A DNA stretch of 64,000 nucleotides from Acanthornis magna (lineage: Eukaryota; Chordata; Aves; Passeriformes; Acanthizidae): positions 3,205,501 through 3,269,500 of the forward strand of contig JAWUZG010000027.1 in NCBI GenBank assembly GCA_036785705.1, written 5' to 3'. The translations under genes were made by a program, and so were the position numbers. Under the pieces are notes generated by a model. The model saw only the letters and a list, made by a program, of their open reading frames with translations, made no database searches and had not been told where the DNA came from. Numbering within the stretch: the stretch's first letter is position 1; the number at the start of each line of letters is the position of its first letter. This document shows positions 51,506-63,589 of the stretch, piece after piece.

Positions 51506-51800
51506 GCCTGTGAAGGAACGCGACACCCGCAGGAGCAGAGCGCCCCATGTCCGTGCTGCCGCGAGGGTCTCGGCAGCTCCTCACCACCCCAGGCTGAGCA
51601 TCTCCACTGAGCCTCCGGCACAGACACACCTGCCCGAGGCATCCTGGTGCTCTCTGACCCTGAGCCCTCCACTCGGGGCTGGAGGAGCCCAGAAAGCATT
51701 CCCAGCGCTTCCAGGCGGCTCCCGGAGGCTGTCACACCCAACAGGGCACAGCACCCTTGGGCCATGGGCACGAGCACGACAGAGCTGCGCTCCAAAGGAG
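51506..51800. other. GC- and CpG-rich segment next to the LTR
   Basis: The sequence turns sharply GC-rich right after the LTR edge, with many CpGs (for example 'gaacgcgacacccgcaggag' and 'gtgctgccgcgagggtctcg'). Open frames cross it on both strands (97 to 125 codons) but match no protein family I know. No tRNA-complementary primer-binding site follows the LTR, so it is unlikely to be retroviral leader. It could be host regulatory DNA or part of an unrecognised repeat. Confidence 0.5.
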
Positions 51801-53587
51801 TGAAAACTCCTTTAAAGAGCTTTAGGAGAGCAAGTGGAAATGCTGCAGATGAGGATGTCAGAATTCAAATCATCCTGTGGGGTCACCATACGCTTCATTT
51901 GGCCACTAACACCACCAAGCCACACCACCAAATGACACTCACGTCCAGGAGAACAAACTGCTGGGTTCAATCTGCTGCTGCCTCCCTTGGAAGCCTCAGT
52001 GACAGCAAATTATAAGAGCTGAGTTCTAAGATTTGGGACTGATGCAGGCCTTTCTTTTTGCAAATGCAATTTTAAGGCTCGATTTAATTGTTGCTAAAAA
52101 TAAGGTAATAGAAGGGTTCCGGTCTTGCACTATAATGAACTGCAGGCTCAATTGTTTGAAGAAGGAAAATTGCATTGATGAGACTGGATCAAAGACAAAC
52201 AAAAAATCAGTTATTTCCTCTTGAGGGTAAATGATTTGGGAGGCTCACGCTTTTTCAAGCAGCGCTTACTCTGGTTTAGAGGCAGAAAGATCTTGCAGTC
52301 AGATACGATTTATTAACAAAACAACAAGAAAGAGAAGTGGGCGCATGAAAACTCCAGTGTCAGAAAAGACTCAAAGAAAACCAAATGTAGCAGTTCCTAT
52401 TACAAAGTGGAATATGAGCCCAAGCTTGCTTTGTTTCAGAAATGAGCTGCAACGCAGACAAGCGAATGGCATTTGTAACAGCTACAACTGTCTGCCATCC
52501 CCAGGCAGGAAACCTCCTGCTAAACTTCAGAGGCACCACCATTTCTAATTCCTTGCCAACATATACACTTGTCATGACTGTTGGGATGCCAACCATTTCA
52601 TGACAGAATCCAAACAGCAAGAATTTTTAATCCAGGGAATACTCCAAGCAAGTTATGTCAGTCCCAGCGCCTGATTCCAGAGTCTGAGAATAATTCGTGG
52701 CACAGCCATTACAATCAAATCTAACACGCACTTAAAATTATTTATTCTTTCAGGCTTTTTTTTTTCTATGACTGTTTATTGTAGCCAGTTTACTAAATCT
52801 GAATTTTGTGGACACACGATTCACTATTTCCTTGCCCAATAATACTGAAATTAGGACCAACAAAAAAGGGGCAGAGAGGCCAGGTAATTGCTTGAACCCT
52901 GGTTGTACAAAACCAGTTTTATAGATGCATGTCCTGATTACATCAAGCATCTCAGGAGCACTAAACTTGCCTGTGATTTGTGAAGCTCTTCCAAAGAGAG
53001 CTGAGTGGTCACATGGTATTGATTAATCATGTCAGGCTGCTAAACTGTATCTAGAAATGGGAGAAAGACACACTGCGCTTTCTTTGAACACTATCCTATA
53101 AGCAGTATTTGTGGCAGTGCTGCATGAACCCATGAATTTAGGGCAGTCTGTGTGCCTGTGACCAGCAGTTCCACATTTACACTGGAAACAACATGTCCTT
53201 AAAACTTACTTTTCAACAATACTGCGCACTCTGGAGTTTTAACGCAGCAGATGCAGTTCCCTTTCATTAAAAAAATTTAAAAAACCTTAAATAAAATATA
53301 AGAATAATATCTTGAGTATCACATGCCTAGATTTAATCACAGAATACCAGACATACTTGCAAAACAGCTCCTCTGTCTTCTTTACCATTCCCCTTATCCT
53401 ATTTTGCTACCCATGTCAAGAATTGCTACAATCCCCTGACAGACACATTGGGCTGGAAGTGCCTGAAGTCTTTGAAAATGTGACAGGAGGGAGACAATGA
53501 CCTCAGAACTGGTGGGGTTTTACTCAGCATCTGAACTGGGCTTCTTAAAAGCTGATGTCCCTCCTCTCAGGCCACCTGAAGGTAGAG
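51801..53587. other. Unique sequence, no gene recognised
   Basis: Open frames of up to 105 codons (52231-52548) are present without domain matches. No transposon was recognised. Confidence 0.45.
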
Positions 53588-53862
53588 AAATGACAGGAAA
53601 AGGGGGAATGTCTTCACACTGACAGAGGGCAGGGTTAGATGGGATATTGCAAAGAAAATTTTCCCTGTGAGGGTGTGAGGCCCTGGCACAGGTGCCCAGA
53701 GCAGCTGTGGCTGCCCCTGAATCCCTGGCAGTGTCCAAGGCCAGGCTGGACAGGGCTTGGAGCAACCTGGGACAGTGGCAGCAGTCCCTGCCCATGGCTG
53801 ACACTGATGGGCTTTAAGGTCCCTTCCAACCCAAACCGTTCCATGGTTCTGTGATTCTGTGG
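53588..53862 (+). mobile_element. CR1 LINE 3' end, forward strand
   Basis: A 5'-truncated CR1 of about 275 bp. In order it carries 'aggaaaagggggaatgtctt', 'aaactgacagagag'-type sequence, 'ttttccctgtgagggtgtga', 'gccctggcacaggtgcccag', 'agcagctgtggctgcccctg', 'ctggcagtgtccaaggccag', 'gacagggcttggagcaacct' and 'ggtcccttccaacccaaacc'. It ends in two octamer-like tail units (ggttctgt gattctgt gg). The blocks are nearly the same as those of the reverse copy at 342-706, so both come from one subfamily. The tail is better preserved than in the other copies. Confidence 0.95.
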
Positions 53863-55172
53863 TTTTATGCAAAGGAAAAATTAAAGACTGACCAGAGGTG
53901 TCCTGAACTGTCCTGTTAAAAGTAGCACAGCTCTTCCCAGGCAGTTGAACAGGCACTGGTTCCAGTCCCAAGCACTGTGGGTGTGTGGGTCATCCCCTGG
54001 GACTTCCACCTGCTGGCCATGGGATCCACGAGTGGCACTCACTGCCCCTGCTGAGGACACAGGCACTGCCAGAAACCCCTTCTGGCCAGCACAGGTTTGT
54101 AAAATAGGTGGGAAAACACAGATCTCATCACCCACAGAGAAATTATGCTCCTGGCTGCATTAAATACAGGAATATCAATTTATTTGATGCCTATCTATCT
54201 TACATTTTGTTTTAGGTGGGAATGCAGCTTCCAGAGACAAGAATTCACATATGCTAATCATTGTTTGTTTAAAAATTTGTTTTCATTGATTACTAATATA
54301 AGCAATGTTATTGGAAGTTGTAAAATAATATTATCAGACAGCAAAAGTACTTGGTAACCTGTTTGGTAACTTTGAAAAATATGATATTTACGAAAAATAA
54401 AGACAATGACTTATACCAAGATCATCAAGAAAGATCATGACTTGCCCAAAATACTCTAAATTAACATTACTGCTGTTCTACCTTTCTCCTGGTTACCCAG
54501 AAAGTTTAAGAATCCTCTTATGCTATTTCTTGTGAGATCTTTTTGTTCCTTAAAATCTTAAAATAAAATTTCTTTTTTTTCCAATGTTTGAAAGAGCTTT
54601 TTCTCCCAGGACCTCCTGCACAGGAATCCTGTACAGAGACAAAGAGCCACATACTGAAAACCACCGCTGTTCTTAGCTAAAGCTGTCGGAGCTTTTTAAA
54701 ACCCATCAGAAACGGGACTGAATTCTAAGGAACATACACTCATCTCGTGATCATTTTTCAGCTGGAGATTGAATCAGCCAGCTGAGTGTACAAATGAGGA
54801 TTTTCTTTAGAGAAGAAAAAGGTTATAGTTAAAGCACAAAGTTCTCAGAATTTAGAAAATGCTAAAGGCAAGGCTGCCCTCTGCTCAGGAAAAATGAACT
54901 GTTACGACTGAACTTGCCTATGACAGCAAGTCTGAATAATATACTCAGCACTGAAAGTTCACCCCAAATATTTTAAATTTGGCAATATTTTAAGGGACTC
55001 ATAACAACGCCAGTTGTTATGCAACCAGGCTCTCCCACAATTAACTTCCCTGGTTTTACTACTCTCGTTTTAGTTGCAGAAAGTCAATACCTTTACAATT
55101 ATCTAACTTAAGGATATGTATTAATCTTTATGTTACATACTGTATTTCTACCCCAGTGCATTCCTTCTCTGA

Positions 55173-55198
55173 GAAAAAGAAAAAAAAAAAAGAAAAAA
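55173..55198. repeat. A-rich tract
   Basis: A run of A interrupted by single G residues (aaaaagaaaaaaaaaaaag and onward). Low complexity. Confidence 0.8.
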
Positions 55199-56786
55199 GG
55201 ATTATCAGTCATTTCCTGTGGGCTGGAAAGAATTCCAACTTGAAAGGCTCGCAAGAGCAATTTAATATTGGAGCAACTGCACTGTCCATTCTCTGTATTC
55301 AGTGCTCACCAGCTGAGTGAAGATCGCTTGTGTACAAGGGCATCTGCTTTTCACAGGTGGGTTTGAAAAGCCCAAATTATCCCACTTCTTGTGGAATTAC
55401 AAAGAAAACTGCAGTTGAGGGGAAAAACAAAAATCCCACACAACCAAACCTCTTTCTTCACCTGAACACATCCAAATTAACTTTCAAGCAATTTAAGAAG
55501 CATGGGGTCAGCCTTTTCCCTCAGCTATTATTTATTGTACACACTGATGATGTTCTGACCACAAATTTATTTTAATTAACTATTTGTGACAATATCATTG
55601 GGCATTACCTGATTTTATTGTTAACTGGGTTTCTTACTCAAAAAATGAACTTCAGCCTGCAGAGGCTTTAACCTTAACAAGACTTCATACATTAGAGTTC
55701 TTGGAATAGATGACTTCTTAAAAATACATGAGGATCAAGTTTTAGAAGATTTTAATTTAGTTTCTGATCTTGCAATTTATTCTGAAGTCTAGTCCTAAAG
55801 AGATACATGTATTACTAGACTTACGTATGTCAGAGGTAGCAGTAATAACTCACTGTTTTCTTAATAAGAACAACCACCTCTTAACCACACTAGTTTTTTC
55901 CTTTCAATTTTTAAAAAGAATTCTTATGATGAGTTATTTATGTTTTAAATTCATTGTAAAATATATGGACACAAAAATCTCGGCTTTTTAACACCCCTGG
56001 TACTAATTAAAGACATAAACCAAGACAAAAATCAGCAAACTGGTAACATTTCCTCAATATAATTATTTAAGTCCTCAGAACTCCTGACCCCCAAGTACCT
56101 TTTCAGCAACACACAGCCCCAAACTGGTGTTCCCACGAGCTGCAGGGACAGATAGGCTCCACAGCCAATAAGCAGAAGCTGGTTTGGACCAAGCTGTGAG
56201 ATGAAACAAATCATAGATTCCAAGGGCCCTTAGAGAAACTGTGTTGTGGCAACTTTCATTCACACACCAGTGACCCCCCCAAGACTGACATTTCAGCTCA
56301 TCTCAGTTGTCTCAGAGCTGACATAAAAGTTGTACAAGCCCTGAAGTTAAAAGATCTGTCACATGCAGGGCTCTGTCCTCACACACAGGCAATCCAAACC
56401 TCTTCACATGTATGCATGAACACACAGGTTCCCTATGCAAAACAAAATAATACCATCCTGTGCCAGGATTCCTGGGCAGCTTTTTCATGTCCTTGATGTA
56501 ATCCACAGTTGGGCCACACAGAGTCCAGACCAGCACGATGGATTCCTCAGCCAAATGGTAATTTACAGTAGTCATTTCCAGAAATAGGACACTGATGTAA
56601 TGGTTACACAAGTCTTTGCCTGTGTTCATTAATACCCCTGGTGCTCTGGGCTGCACAGTGTGGGACTTGTCTCCAGCTATCATTCTTATCTACAGTGTCT
56701 GGAGTGATAGCAAAGAGAGAGAACAGGCATGCTCTGCCTTTATTGCAGAGACACAGATGATGGGAGGATAGGGGATAACCAGATTC

Positions 56787-56804
56787 AATAAATAAATAAA
56801 TAAA
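56787..56804. repeat. (AAAT)n microsatellite
   Basis: About four and a half units of aaat (aataaataaataaataaa), short but perfect. Confidence 0.85.
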
Positions 56805-56867
56805 CAAATGAATCTGCGTGCTGTTGATTCCCCCACACTTAGTACAGACTGCTATGCATTCTACCAC

Positions 56868-56960
56868 AAATATTCTCTTTGATGCTCACAAGAAAGATGA
56901 GCTACAGAGGCTGCAAGAATGCTTATGCCCATTACTGTCTTAATTACAAACTTGTCTGAC
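56868..56960 (-). mobile_element. Possible MIR-like relic, reverse strand
   Basis: The run 'attctctttgatgctcacaa', followed by 'gaaagatgagctacagagg' and 'tgcttatgcccattactgtc', has the order of the complement of the MIR 3' half (catttgatcctcacaacaac, ctatgaggtagg, attatccccatttta). The similarity is weak and could be chance. It is included as a low-confidence call. Confidence 0.25.
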
Positions 56961-58001
56961 TATAAACAAATGAAAAATAATTGTTTGTAGGTCCTGGCCA
57001 AACTCCTAAGGCTATGAAGTGAGCATTCCATTATTTGTCATTTGTCATAAGCAGCATTTTATATTGCCCTGAATGCGAACACCTGCAACATTAACAACTG
57101 TGCCCAACATGCATTTAGAAAACAAGGTTTCTGGAATGTGTTTTAGTTATATATGACCTGAAACAAGCAGGAGAAAAAAAGTCCTGTGTAAGAGAACATA
57201 CTGATAGCCTCTGGAAAACGCTCTTTATATAAAATCCTACAACTACAGTCATGGAGAAGAGCTCCTGATGACAGCCCAGCTCCCTGTACTAGAGTGACAG
57301 AGCAATAAGGAAATACTCTGGAAGAGTTTAATTCACCAAATGTAAGATAATGGACACCACTGCAGAATACAAACCAAAAGCACTAAGGACAAGTAATGGC
57401 ACAAACTGTTCACAGTGCAAACACTGCAGCTATTTCTCAGGAGCTAAGCAAGACAGAATACATTGTCCTACTCAGTGGCTCCTACTTTCCCTGCATACAC
57501 TAACACTTATTTTTCCTATTTAAGCACTTCTGTACTTTGACACATATTTTCAAAAGAATAAAGAAAACATAATACACGCTTTCAGTTTTTAATACTAAAC
57601 AATTTCTTTATATATACATATATACATTTATAATATTTAATTCTGGTAGTAAACGTGGGCTTACTGTTCTTTCTGCTTTGATTATTTAAACAAATATTGC
57701 GTTGAAATTTTCTCACAATGCCATTGCTCCTATAGACAGAGGTCAATGCACAAGCAGGATCCTCTCTGCCCTAGATTTGTACCTTTGTGCTTTGCATCAG
57801 CTTCTATTTTGCAACTACATTGTTTGTTCTTTTTTTAATCTTACCTCAAGTTTCAGAAGACCTGCAGGAGTCCTGCAGACAGTGGGATGGAAAACTTCTG
57901 CTTGGTGACTTTCATCATGCATTTTGAATGATGGTTCAGATGAGTAAGAGCTTTTCCAGCGTTAAAATGATTTCTGCTGTAAATTTCACACTCCTGACAG
58001 A
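56961..58001. other. Unique AT-rich sequence
   Basis: No gene or repeat family was recognised apart from the TA-rich run at 57607-57636. Confidence 0.45.
57607..57636. repeat. TA-rich low-complexity run
   Basis: An imperfect alternating AT/ATAC stretch ('tttatatatacatatatac' and following bases). It can form secondary structure but has no evident gene context. Confidence 0.7.
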
Positions 58002-58419
58002 GTGACTACATCCAGGCTGATACGCTGCAAAAATAATGAAAATAACAACTTTCACCACCAAGAAACAGGCAAATATGTATCAACTGAAGCTGTAAACGTC
58101 TGTAAGGGTTTTCTTTTCTCTGCTTTTGTAACTCTGAGGCAGGATATCAATATTAGCTGTAAGAGAAAGGCTGCCTGCACGCTGCATTTAGATCTTGAAC
58201 ACACAAAGAGGTATGTGCACCAGCGAGACTCTAGAAGCCAGAGTTTTGTGAAAACATCAATTTTTTTAAACTGGGTCCTATGTCGAAGTCGTAGGCAGGG
58301 AAGAACAAGACATTTTTTGTGCAAACATTTGAAGTTTGCAAGGGTAGCGATTCTCAAACAATCCCCCCAGACAATGATTTTGGCAACGAAGCTCAACGCT
58401 TCTCCCTCTCAGCCCGTGA
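58002..58419. other. AT-rich first half of the longest open frame
   Basis: This stretch is the 5' 60% of a 232-codon plus-strand open frame (58002-58700). It is lysine-, asparagine- and cysteine-containing with no recognisable domain. The translation changes abruptly in character at the CpG-rich patch that follows, which argues against a real single protein. No transposon was recognised. Confidence 0.4.
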
Positions 58420-58690
58420 CCTTCACGATGGCCCTACACGCAGCGGCACTCTTTGTGGGGACACTGCCCTGTGCCACCAGGAGCAGCAGCAGCCCTGCAG
58501 GAGCCCCTGCACGGGCAGTGGCAGCAGAGCAGCGCTGGCACTGGAGCAGGGCAGCAGCAGCGCTGGAGCTGCGCACCGCGGGCGTTCCAGCGCCGCACCA
58601 AGGACTCGCGCCCGCTCTTCGCCCTGCGTGTCATGTAAAGTCACACAGCAAAGCTGACCCCACGAGTTGGCCGCTGTGGGGGGGACACCA
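58420..58690. other. CpG-rich patch (small CpG-island-like)
   Basis: About 270 bp of GC-rich DNA containing roughly 18 CpGs by eye, densest around 'gagctgcgcaccgcgggcg' and 'gactcgcgcccgctcttcgc', with imperfect GCAGCA repeats. The surroundings are AT-rich and CpG-poor. Such patches can mark promoters, but I find no TATA box or adjoining exon. The 232-codon plus-strand frame ends here with an alanine-rich tail that merely reflects base composition. Confidence 0.5.
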
Positions 58691-60175
58691 CGGCCTCTGA
58701 AGCATCTTGTGGAGTATTTATCACCAAGTTTTTCTGGCAGGCAGAGTAACCGTGGTACAGGCAGAGGTGGAATCTCACTGGGTAAGTGCACAGGCTGTAA
58801 ACTCACACTGGAGACTTCCTAAGGACAACTGTGCTGTGCCCAGGAAGCCGGAGATGGAATCGACACAAACCTAAGATAAAACTCGTCAGGGGCTGCAGAA
58901 TTATCATTGTGATCAGCCAAGGGCCTCCTCCACGCAGCTCAGCTCGGCACAAGCCTGTCCTGAGGCCAGGGCTCCGGGAGGGACCTGTGGTGGCTGTGCC
59001 AGCCTGGCCCTGGGTGAGTCACACCTCACAGAGGAAGGGATTCCTCCTGCCCTGCTCACACAATGATTGCAGATACCTCAAAGACTCCTTGAGCAGTATT
59101 TGAGCAGCTTCACAATTCCAGCTTTAGCAGTTATTACTGTGCAAGTACTACCTGTAAAAATGCTTGTCTCAGACCGGATAAATATGAAAATAACCCCCCC
59201 TTCACATCCTTAATACAATTAAATGCATTTTTGTATTTAAATTATATTTAATAGAATATATGAAATACTAAATGCAACTGTACCCACATACCAAACACAA
59301 ATTCACAACTTTCTATAGCAACACATATGCTGTTGGACTCGGCAAGCAATTTCTAAAGGGGCAGGGTGATTAGTTTCAATCCATACTTCTAAACACATGT
59401 CTCAGAGCATTAATGTATACTTTAATTACTCTGCCAAGCAGATGAGCATATAATAGCAGCTATCACTTCAGAACTTTACAGATATGGTTCACTATTTGAA
59501 AAAACCCCTCTTAGATGAACATTTGCTTTACAAAAGCAGCAGACTCTTGATCTTATCGATGTTGCTTAATTTTAAAATCAAATCACAATTTCATGATACT
59601 AAGTATTGTTCTTAAAGCCTTGGGTTTGGCAGTTATGCAATTACATGACACTTAACAATTTTTAAGACTAAGTATATCTCTAACCCTCATGTTTTATGCT
59701 TAAAACCTGTACCTCAAAAACCACCCAGCAAAGAAACTCTACAGTGCTTTAACATCTTCTAGCATTTAAACTATGCCATGGTTTTTGAATCCAAGCTAAT
59801 ATTTTTCTAAATTAATACCTGAAATTAGTAATGCCGCACTATTAACCCAGGAATCTGCTGCCAAGGCCAGGCCAGCCAACAGCATCAGCTCCTGGCACTG
59901 CTTCCAGCTGATGGTCAGCAAAAATACCGTCACCCCTTGAGGGGGCTGGGCCACAGCAGTATGGCTCCCAGGCAGCCACCAGCCTGTCCTGGTGCCAACA
60001 TCCCATGGGACAGCATGGCTCAGCTCCAGCACTGTCCTGAGAGGCTGCTGTGCCACTCCTCATCCTGCTGAGCATTACTGCAGCGCAGGCAGAAGGACAA
60101 GGACCCCCACGATGGCCATTAGCCCTGTGACAAGGGGCTAAGGGACCTGAGAAGGCTTTGGTGACAGCCTCTCCA
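58691..60175. other. Unique sequence, no gene recognised
   Basis: Moderately GC-rich at 58.8-59.1 kb and 59.85-60.15 kb, AT-rich in between. I recognise no transposon or exon. Confidence 0.45.
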
Positions 60176-60499
60176 CACCCAAGGGGCGGCTAGGAGAAGC
60201 CAGAGCCAGGTTGTTCACGGTGGGGTGTGGTGGGAGAACAAGGGACAACAGATGGAATTGGAAATACGAGAGGTTCAGGTTGGAAATAATGGCAAACCTT
60301 TCTGCTGTTAAGGCAGTCCAGCACTGGAAGGGGTGGCACAGAGAGGCTGTGCAGCCTCCAGGACTGGAGGCTTCCATGACCCAACTCAATGACACTTGGA
60401 GCCACCTGGTCTCAGAGCTGGCCCTGCCCTGAGCAGGAGGCTGGACTAGATCCCTCCCAAGGTCCTTTCTGCCCTGAAGGATGAGCCTATAACCCTGTG
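60176..60499 (+). mobile_element. Old CR1 LINE 3' end, forward strand
   Basis: A diverged CR1 of about 320 bp. The blocks are 'ggcggctaggagaagccaga', 'gggagaacaagggacaacag', 'gagaggttcaggttggaaat', 'cagtccagcactggaagggg', 'tggcacagagaggctgtgca', 'gagcaggaggctggactaga' and 'ccctcccaaggtcctttctg'. The tail is a decayed octamer run (gatgagcctataaccctgtg). Compared with the copy at 53588-53862 it has more changes and indels and belongs to another, probably older, subfamily. The left edge may be a few dozen bases off. Confidence 0.85.
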
Positions 60500-62413
60500 C
60501 TGCTGACCACTGCTGCCTAACTGCAATGTTCTCTGGAGCTCATCTCTTCTCAAAAGGTTTTATTTGCTCTGTTCACTTCTTAGAGACCCTTACTCTTGAC
60601 ACCCTTCAGGCCCTGGAAAAGTGTCTTATCTGACACCTGCGGGATTTTTTTTTCCCTCTAAGAGCCAATAGTTTCAGACAATTGAACCCCAAAGTATTGT
60701 AGCAAATATTCTACAGTCCACGGGTTGGTTTTGGACTTTAATTGTTCCTATACAATGAGTAACCCCTGCCCCCAGCATTTAACAACAGAGGAGTGAAATA
60801 CCTGTAGAAAAAGCTTTCCTCATCATGAACAAAATCCAGTTTAGATCAGGCCATTCTTCCCGTATCTTTCAAAACCTACAACTACGTATCTGACCTTGAC
60901 ATATCCTTTCTCACTGGGGTCAAACCAGCTGCTGAAACTCTTGGTATAAATATATTTCCATTACTTTCGTCCTGCATTTTTTACATTTTCAGCTCCCAAA
61001 GCATACTGCAGAGACAAGGAACAGCCCTGTGGCAACTTCCACGCAGAACAGAAACCCAGAGCCCATTGGCAGCCTGGCCCATGAAGCAGATCTCCACACA
61101 TGGACCTGTTTTTATGGCTCCTGGAATGCTGAGCATAACACCACCAATACAACCAAGCACAGGGAGCTAGGAAGCAGCAGTGTTGAGTTACCTAGAACCC
61201 AAACCATCTGACATTTCAAATGCTCCTTAGGGTCTTACATGAGGCCCTGGGGACATTTTGGTGCACAGACTTTACTGCTCAAGTCTAAAAATAGCACAGA
61301 GGAAACAAAAAAAAATCTTACAAGTAGTAAGAAATATACAGCTGTAACAGGTGACCCCAAAGCAACTCTCACACACAGCACAAATCTACCACACTCCTAT
61401 TACAGGACCATCTTCCTAAAGCAACTCCTTTAGTTCCTGGAATGCTTCTGCTTAATTGTCTTATCCAGCTGGGCCCTAACTCTGTTTTGCCAATGTATAT
61501 AATTTCCCCTAAGAAAACACCAAATGGATAAATCAGGTTCCAGCCTCTGGAATCAAGGTATTACTGAGCTCCATAAGCTATTAAGGGCTTCCAAACTATG
61601 GCAAACAAATCCCTCAAGGCTCACTTAGAAAAAAATATAAAAACACAGGTCTAAGCTTGCCAGACTGTCTGCCTCTCACATTCACAGAAACCCGCCTCAG
61701 AAGAAAAAAATCTTTATTATGTATGAGGTACAGACCATCTGCGATGGGCTCTGAGAGCCAACTTGAAAGTGGGGAGGAGGAGAGCGCTTCCAACTGCATT
61801 CACAGTCAGCAAAGAGCTTGAGACTCAGCAGCTGTCTGTGAGCAGGGGAGAGGTGCTGGGTCAGGAGGAATGAGGCTGCACGAGACCCACCATGGCCAAG
61901 GATGGAAAGGCACATTGTTACACACACACTGTGTGTAGGGGCATAGGGAGAAGAGCAGCAAGAACCAAGAAAACCTGGTGAAGACAGGGAGATCATCCCA
62001 TAAAAAAGGTATTCTAGGAGTGCTGTTTCCCTGTCACTGTGGGAAAGTAAGGGAGGATAATATTATTGCTATGGTTGTAATACAGACCATTGAACTCCTC
62101 ATGACATGGGAAGTAAGAATGGCAACAGCAGTAAACTGGTAGCAACAAAGAATATGGGAAGGCTTTCCTTTTTACCCTTTCTTTTAGAGAATTATATGCA
62201 TCTTTCCATATTAGTCTTCAAAGTTTTTGTAATTCTTTTGTCGCCTTTTTTCACTAGCCCGTTACACATATCTGTAGCAGCCATTTACTGTTACACATAC
62301 CATACAGCTCAATAATGTTTCATTTCTGAAAAGGAAAAAGTAACTTTTTTTTTTTTATTTTAACCACTGAAACTAGAGTTACATTTAACCCTCCCCACCA
62401 AAAACCCCAAAAT
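60500..62413. other. Unique sequence, no gene recognised
   Basis: Mostly AT-rich with an uninterrupted T run near 62.35 kb. Frames of up to 99 codons on the minus strand near 61.7-62.0 kb have no domain. Nothing else was recognised. Confidence 0.45.
62345..62356. repeat. Poly(T) tract
   Basis: An uninterrupted run of 12 T. Low complexity. Confidence 0.8.
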
Positions 62414-62461
62414 CCCATGATAGCATTTTCTAACTAACCCATGAGAACATTTTCTAACATC
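62414..62461. repeat. Two-copy 24-bp tandem duplication
   Basis: 'cccatgatagcattttctaa' plus four bases is followed by 'cccatgagaacattttctaa' plus four bases. The units match at most positions, with changes at the centre and 3' end. Confidence 0.7.
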
Positions 62462-63589
62462 TAGCTGCTTGCTGTGCCTTTGTGTGTTTGCAGCTCAACA
62501 AACAGGAGATAGTTCCTTTGGCTGTAAATGAACTGTGACCAGGTAAATATGAGTAAACCCTATGCAGTGACTGTGGGTGATTCTGTCAGGAAGCAAATCT
62601 ATTTACATCTCTACTCAAGCCAAAATCATCACAAGTATTGTCCTGTTACATAAAATTTTGCTGGCTTTTTAAACACTACGAATTAAACCCTGCTTTCACT
62701 GATATCCCTGGCTAGAACTTATGCCAGTGGTGCCAGGGGCTGTCACCCGGAATGTGAGTGTGTGAATGGGCTGATCCCATAAATACTTACCCCTGGTGGA
62801 AGGGGCACTGGTGACCCTCGCAGTCACACACAGTCCCTTTTCCCTGCTCCCTTGGCTGCTGGACACGAGTGCTCTCCACGCTGAATCCACAGGCTCCAAC
62901 CTCAGGTGTGCCGCGGCAGCTCCGTGGGGAGATTGAGCATCCAGGGGCCAGAGCTGGACCTGTGGGATTGAAATAAGGCAGCTCAGGTGCGGGTTTGCTG
63001 AGGAAGCACTGATCCCCAGGGAAAGGGTGGGGAGTTTGGGGCTCAGAGAAGCTTCCAGGAGGCTCGTCAGAGGTCCTCTGGCAGCGCCCCAGCCCTGCTC
63101 CTGCACAGAGCCTCCAGTGATGTCTAGCCTGCTCGGGGGCTGGGGCCTGCTTACAACAGGCCCTTCCCAAACAGGCACCAGGACATCGCTCCCACTTCGC
63201 TCAGGTGCCACAAAGACTGGGAGAAACAGTGCGGGTGTGCTGTGCTTCAATTTGCTTATTTATTTAAAATAAGGTTAATTTTGCCTACACACACCAGTAG
63301 CTGTAGAAAATTTACTGACTGTGCCCCTGCAACTCCACGCTGGTCTGCACACACTAAGCATCAATTTGGATGAGCCCTTGCTATGAGAATGCCTTTTTAC
63401 CCACCTATCTAGGAATATGGCTATGGCTAGGCCGGGAATTTTAAGTTGTTTCCCAGACTGTTCCTGAATCCAACTGCAACCTGTTTATTTTGACCTCAGT
63501 TCTTAGAAACTGTTGATGCCACGGTAGAAATATGCTGTGTGTTCCAACAGGCAACAAACAGTCCTAATGAGAGCACACTCCATCTGTGC
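62462..63589. other. GC-rich segment with long minus-strand open frame
   Basis: Between about 62.7 and 63.25 kb the sequence is GC-rich, and a 184-codon frame runs on the minus strand (62696-63250), with overlapping frames in other registers. Its translation is Ser/Pro/Ala-rich with no recognisable domain or signal peptide. No CR1 or LTR edge was seen. It may be an unrecognised repeat, a regulatory patch or chance. Confidence 0.4.

Larger units (their letters stand above)
53863..56867. other. Unique AT-rich sequence, no gene recognised
   Basis: It contains an A-rich tract near 55.18 kb and an (AAAT)n run near 56.79 kb, listed separately. The 53.9-54.1 kb part is GC-richer but matches no element I know. 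Confidence 0.45.

Noticed and set aside
53520..53971. Minus-strand frames of 69-134 codons
   Set aside because: They are antisense to a forward CR1 copy and mirror the frames in the copy at 342-706, so they are repeat by-products.
61921..61937. Short CA/TG run that could form a small hairpin (cacacacactgtgtgta)
   Set aside because: It is too short to be a meaningful regulatory or RNA structure and is typical of simple sequence.
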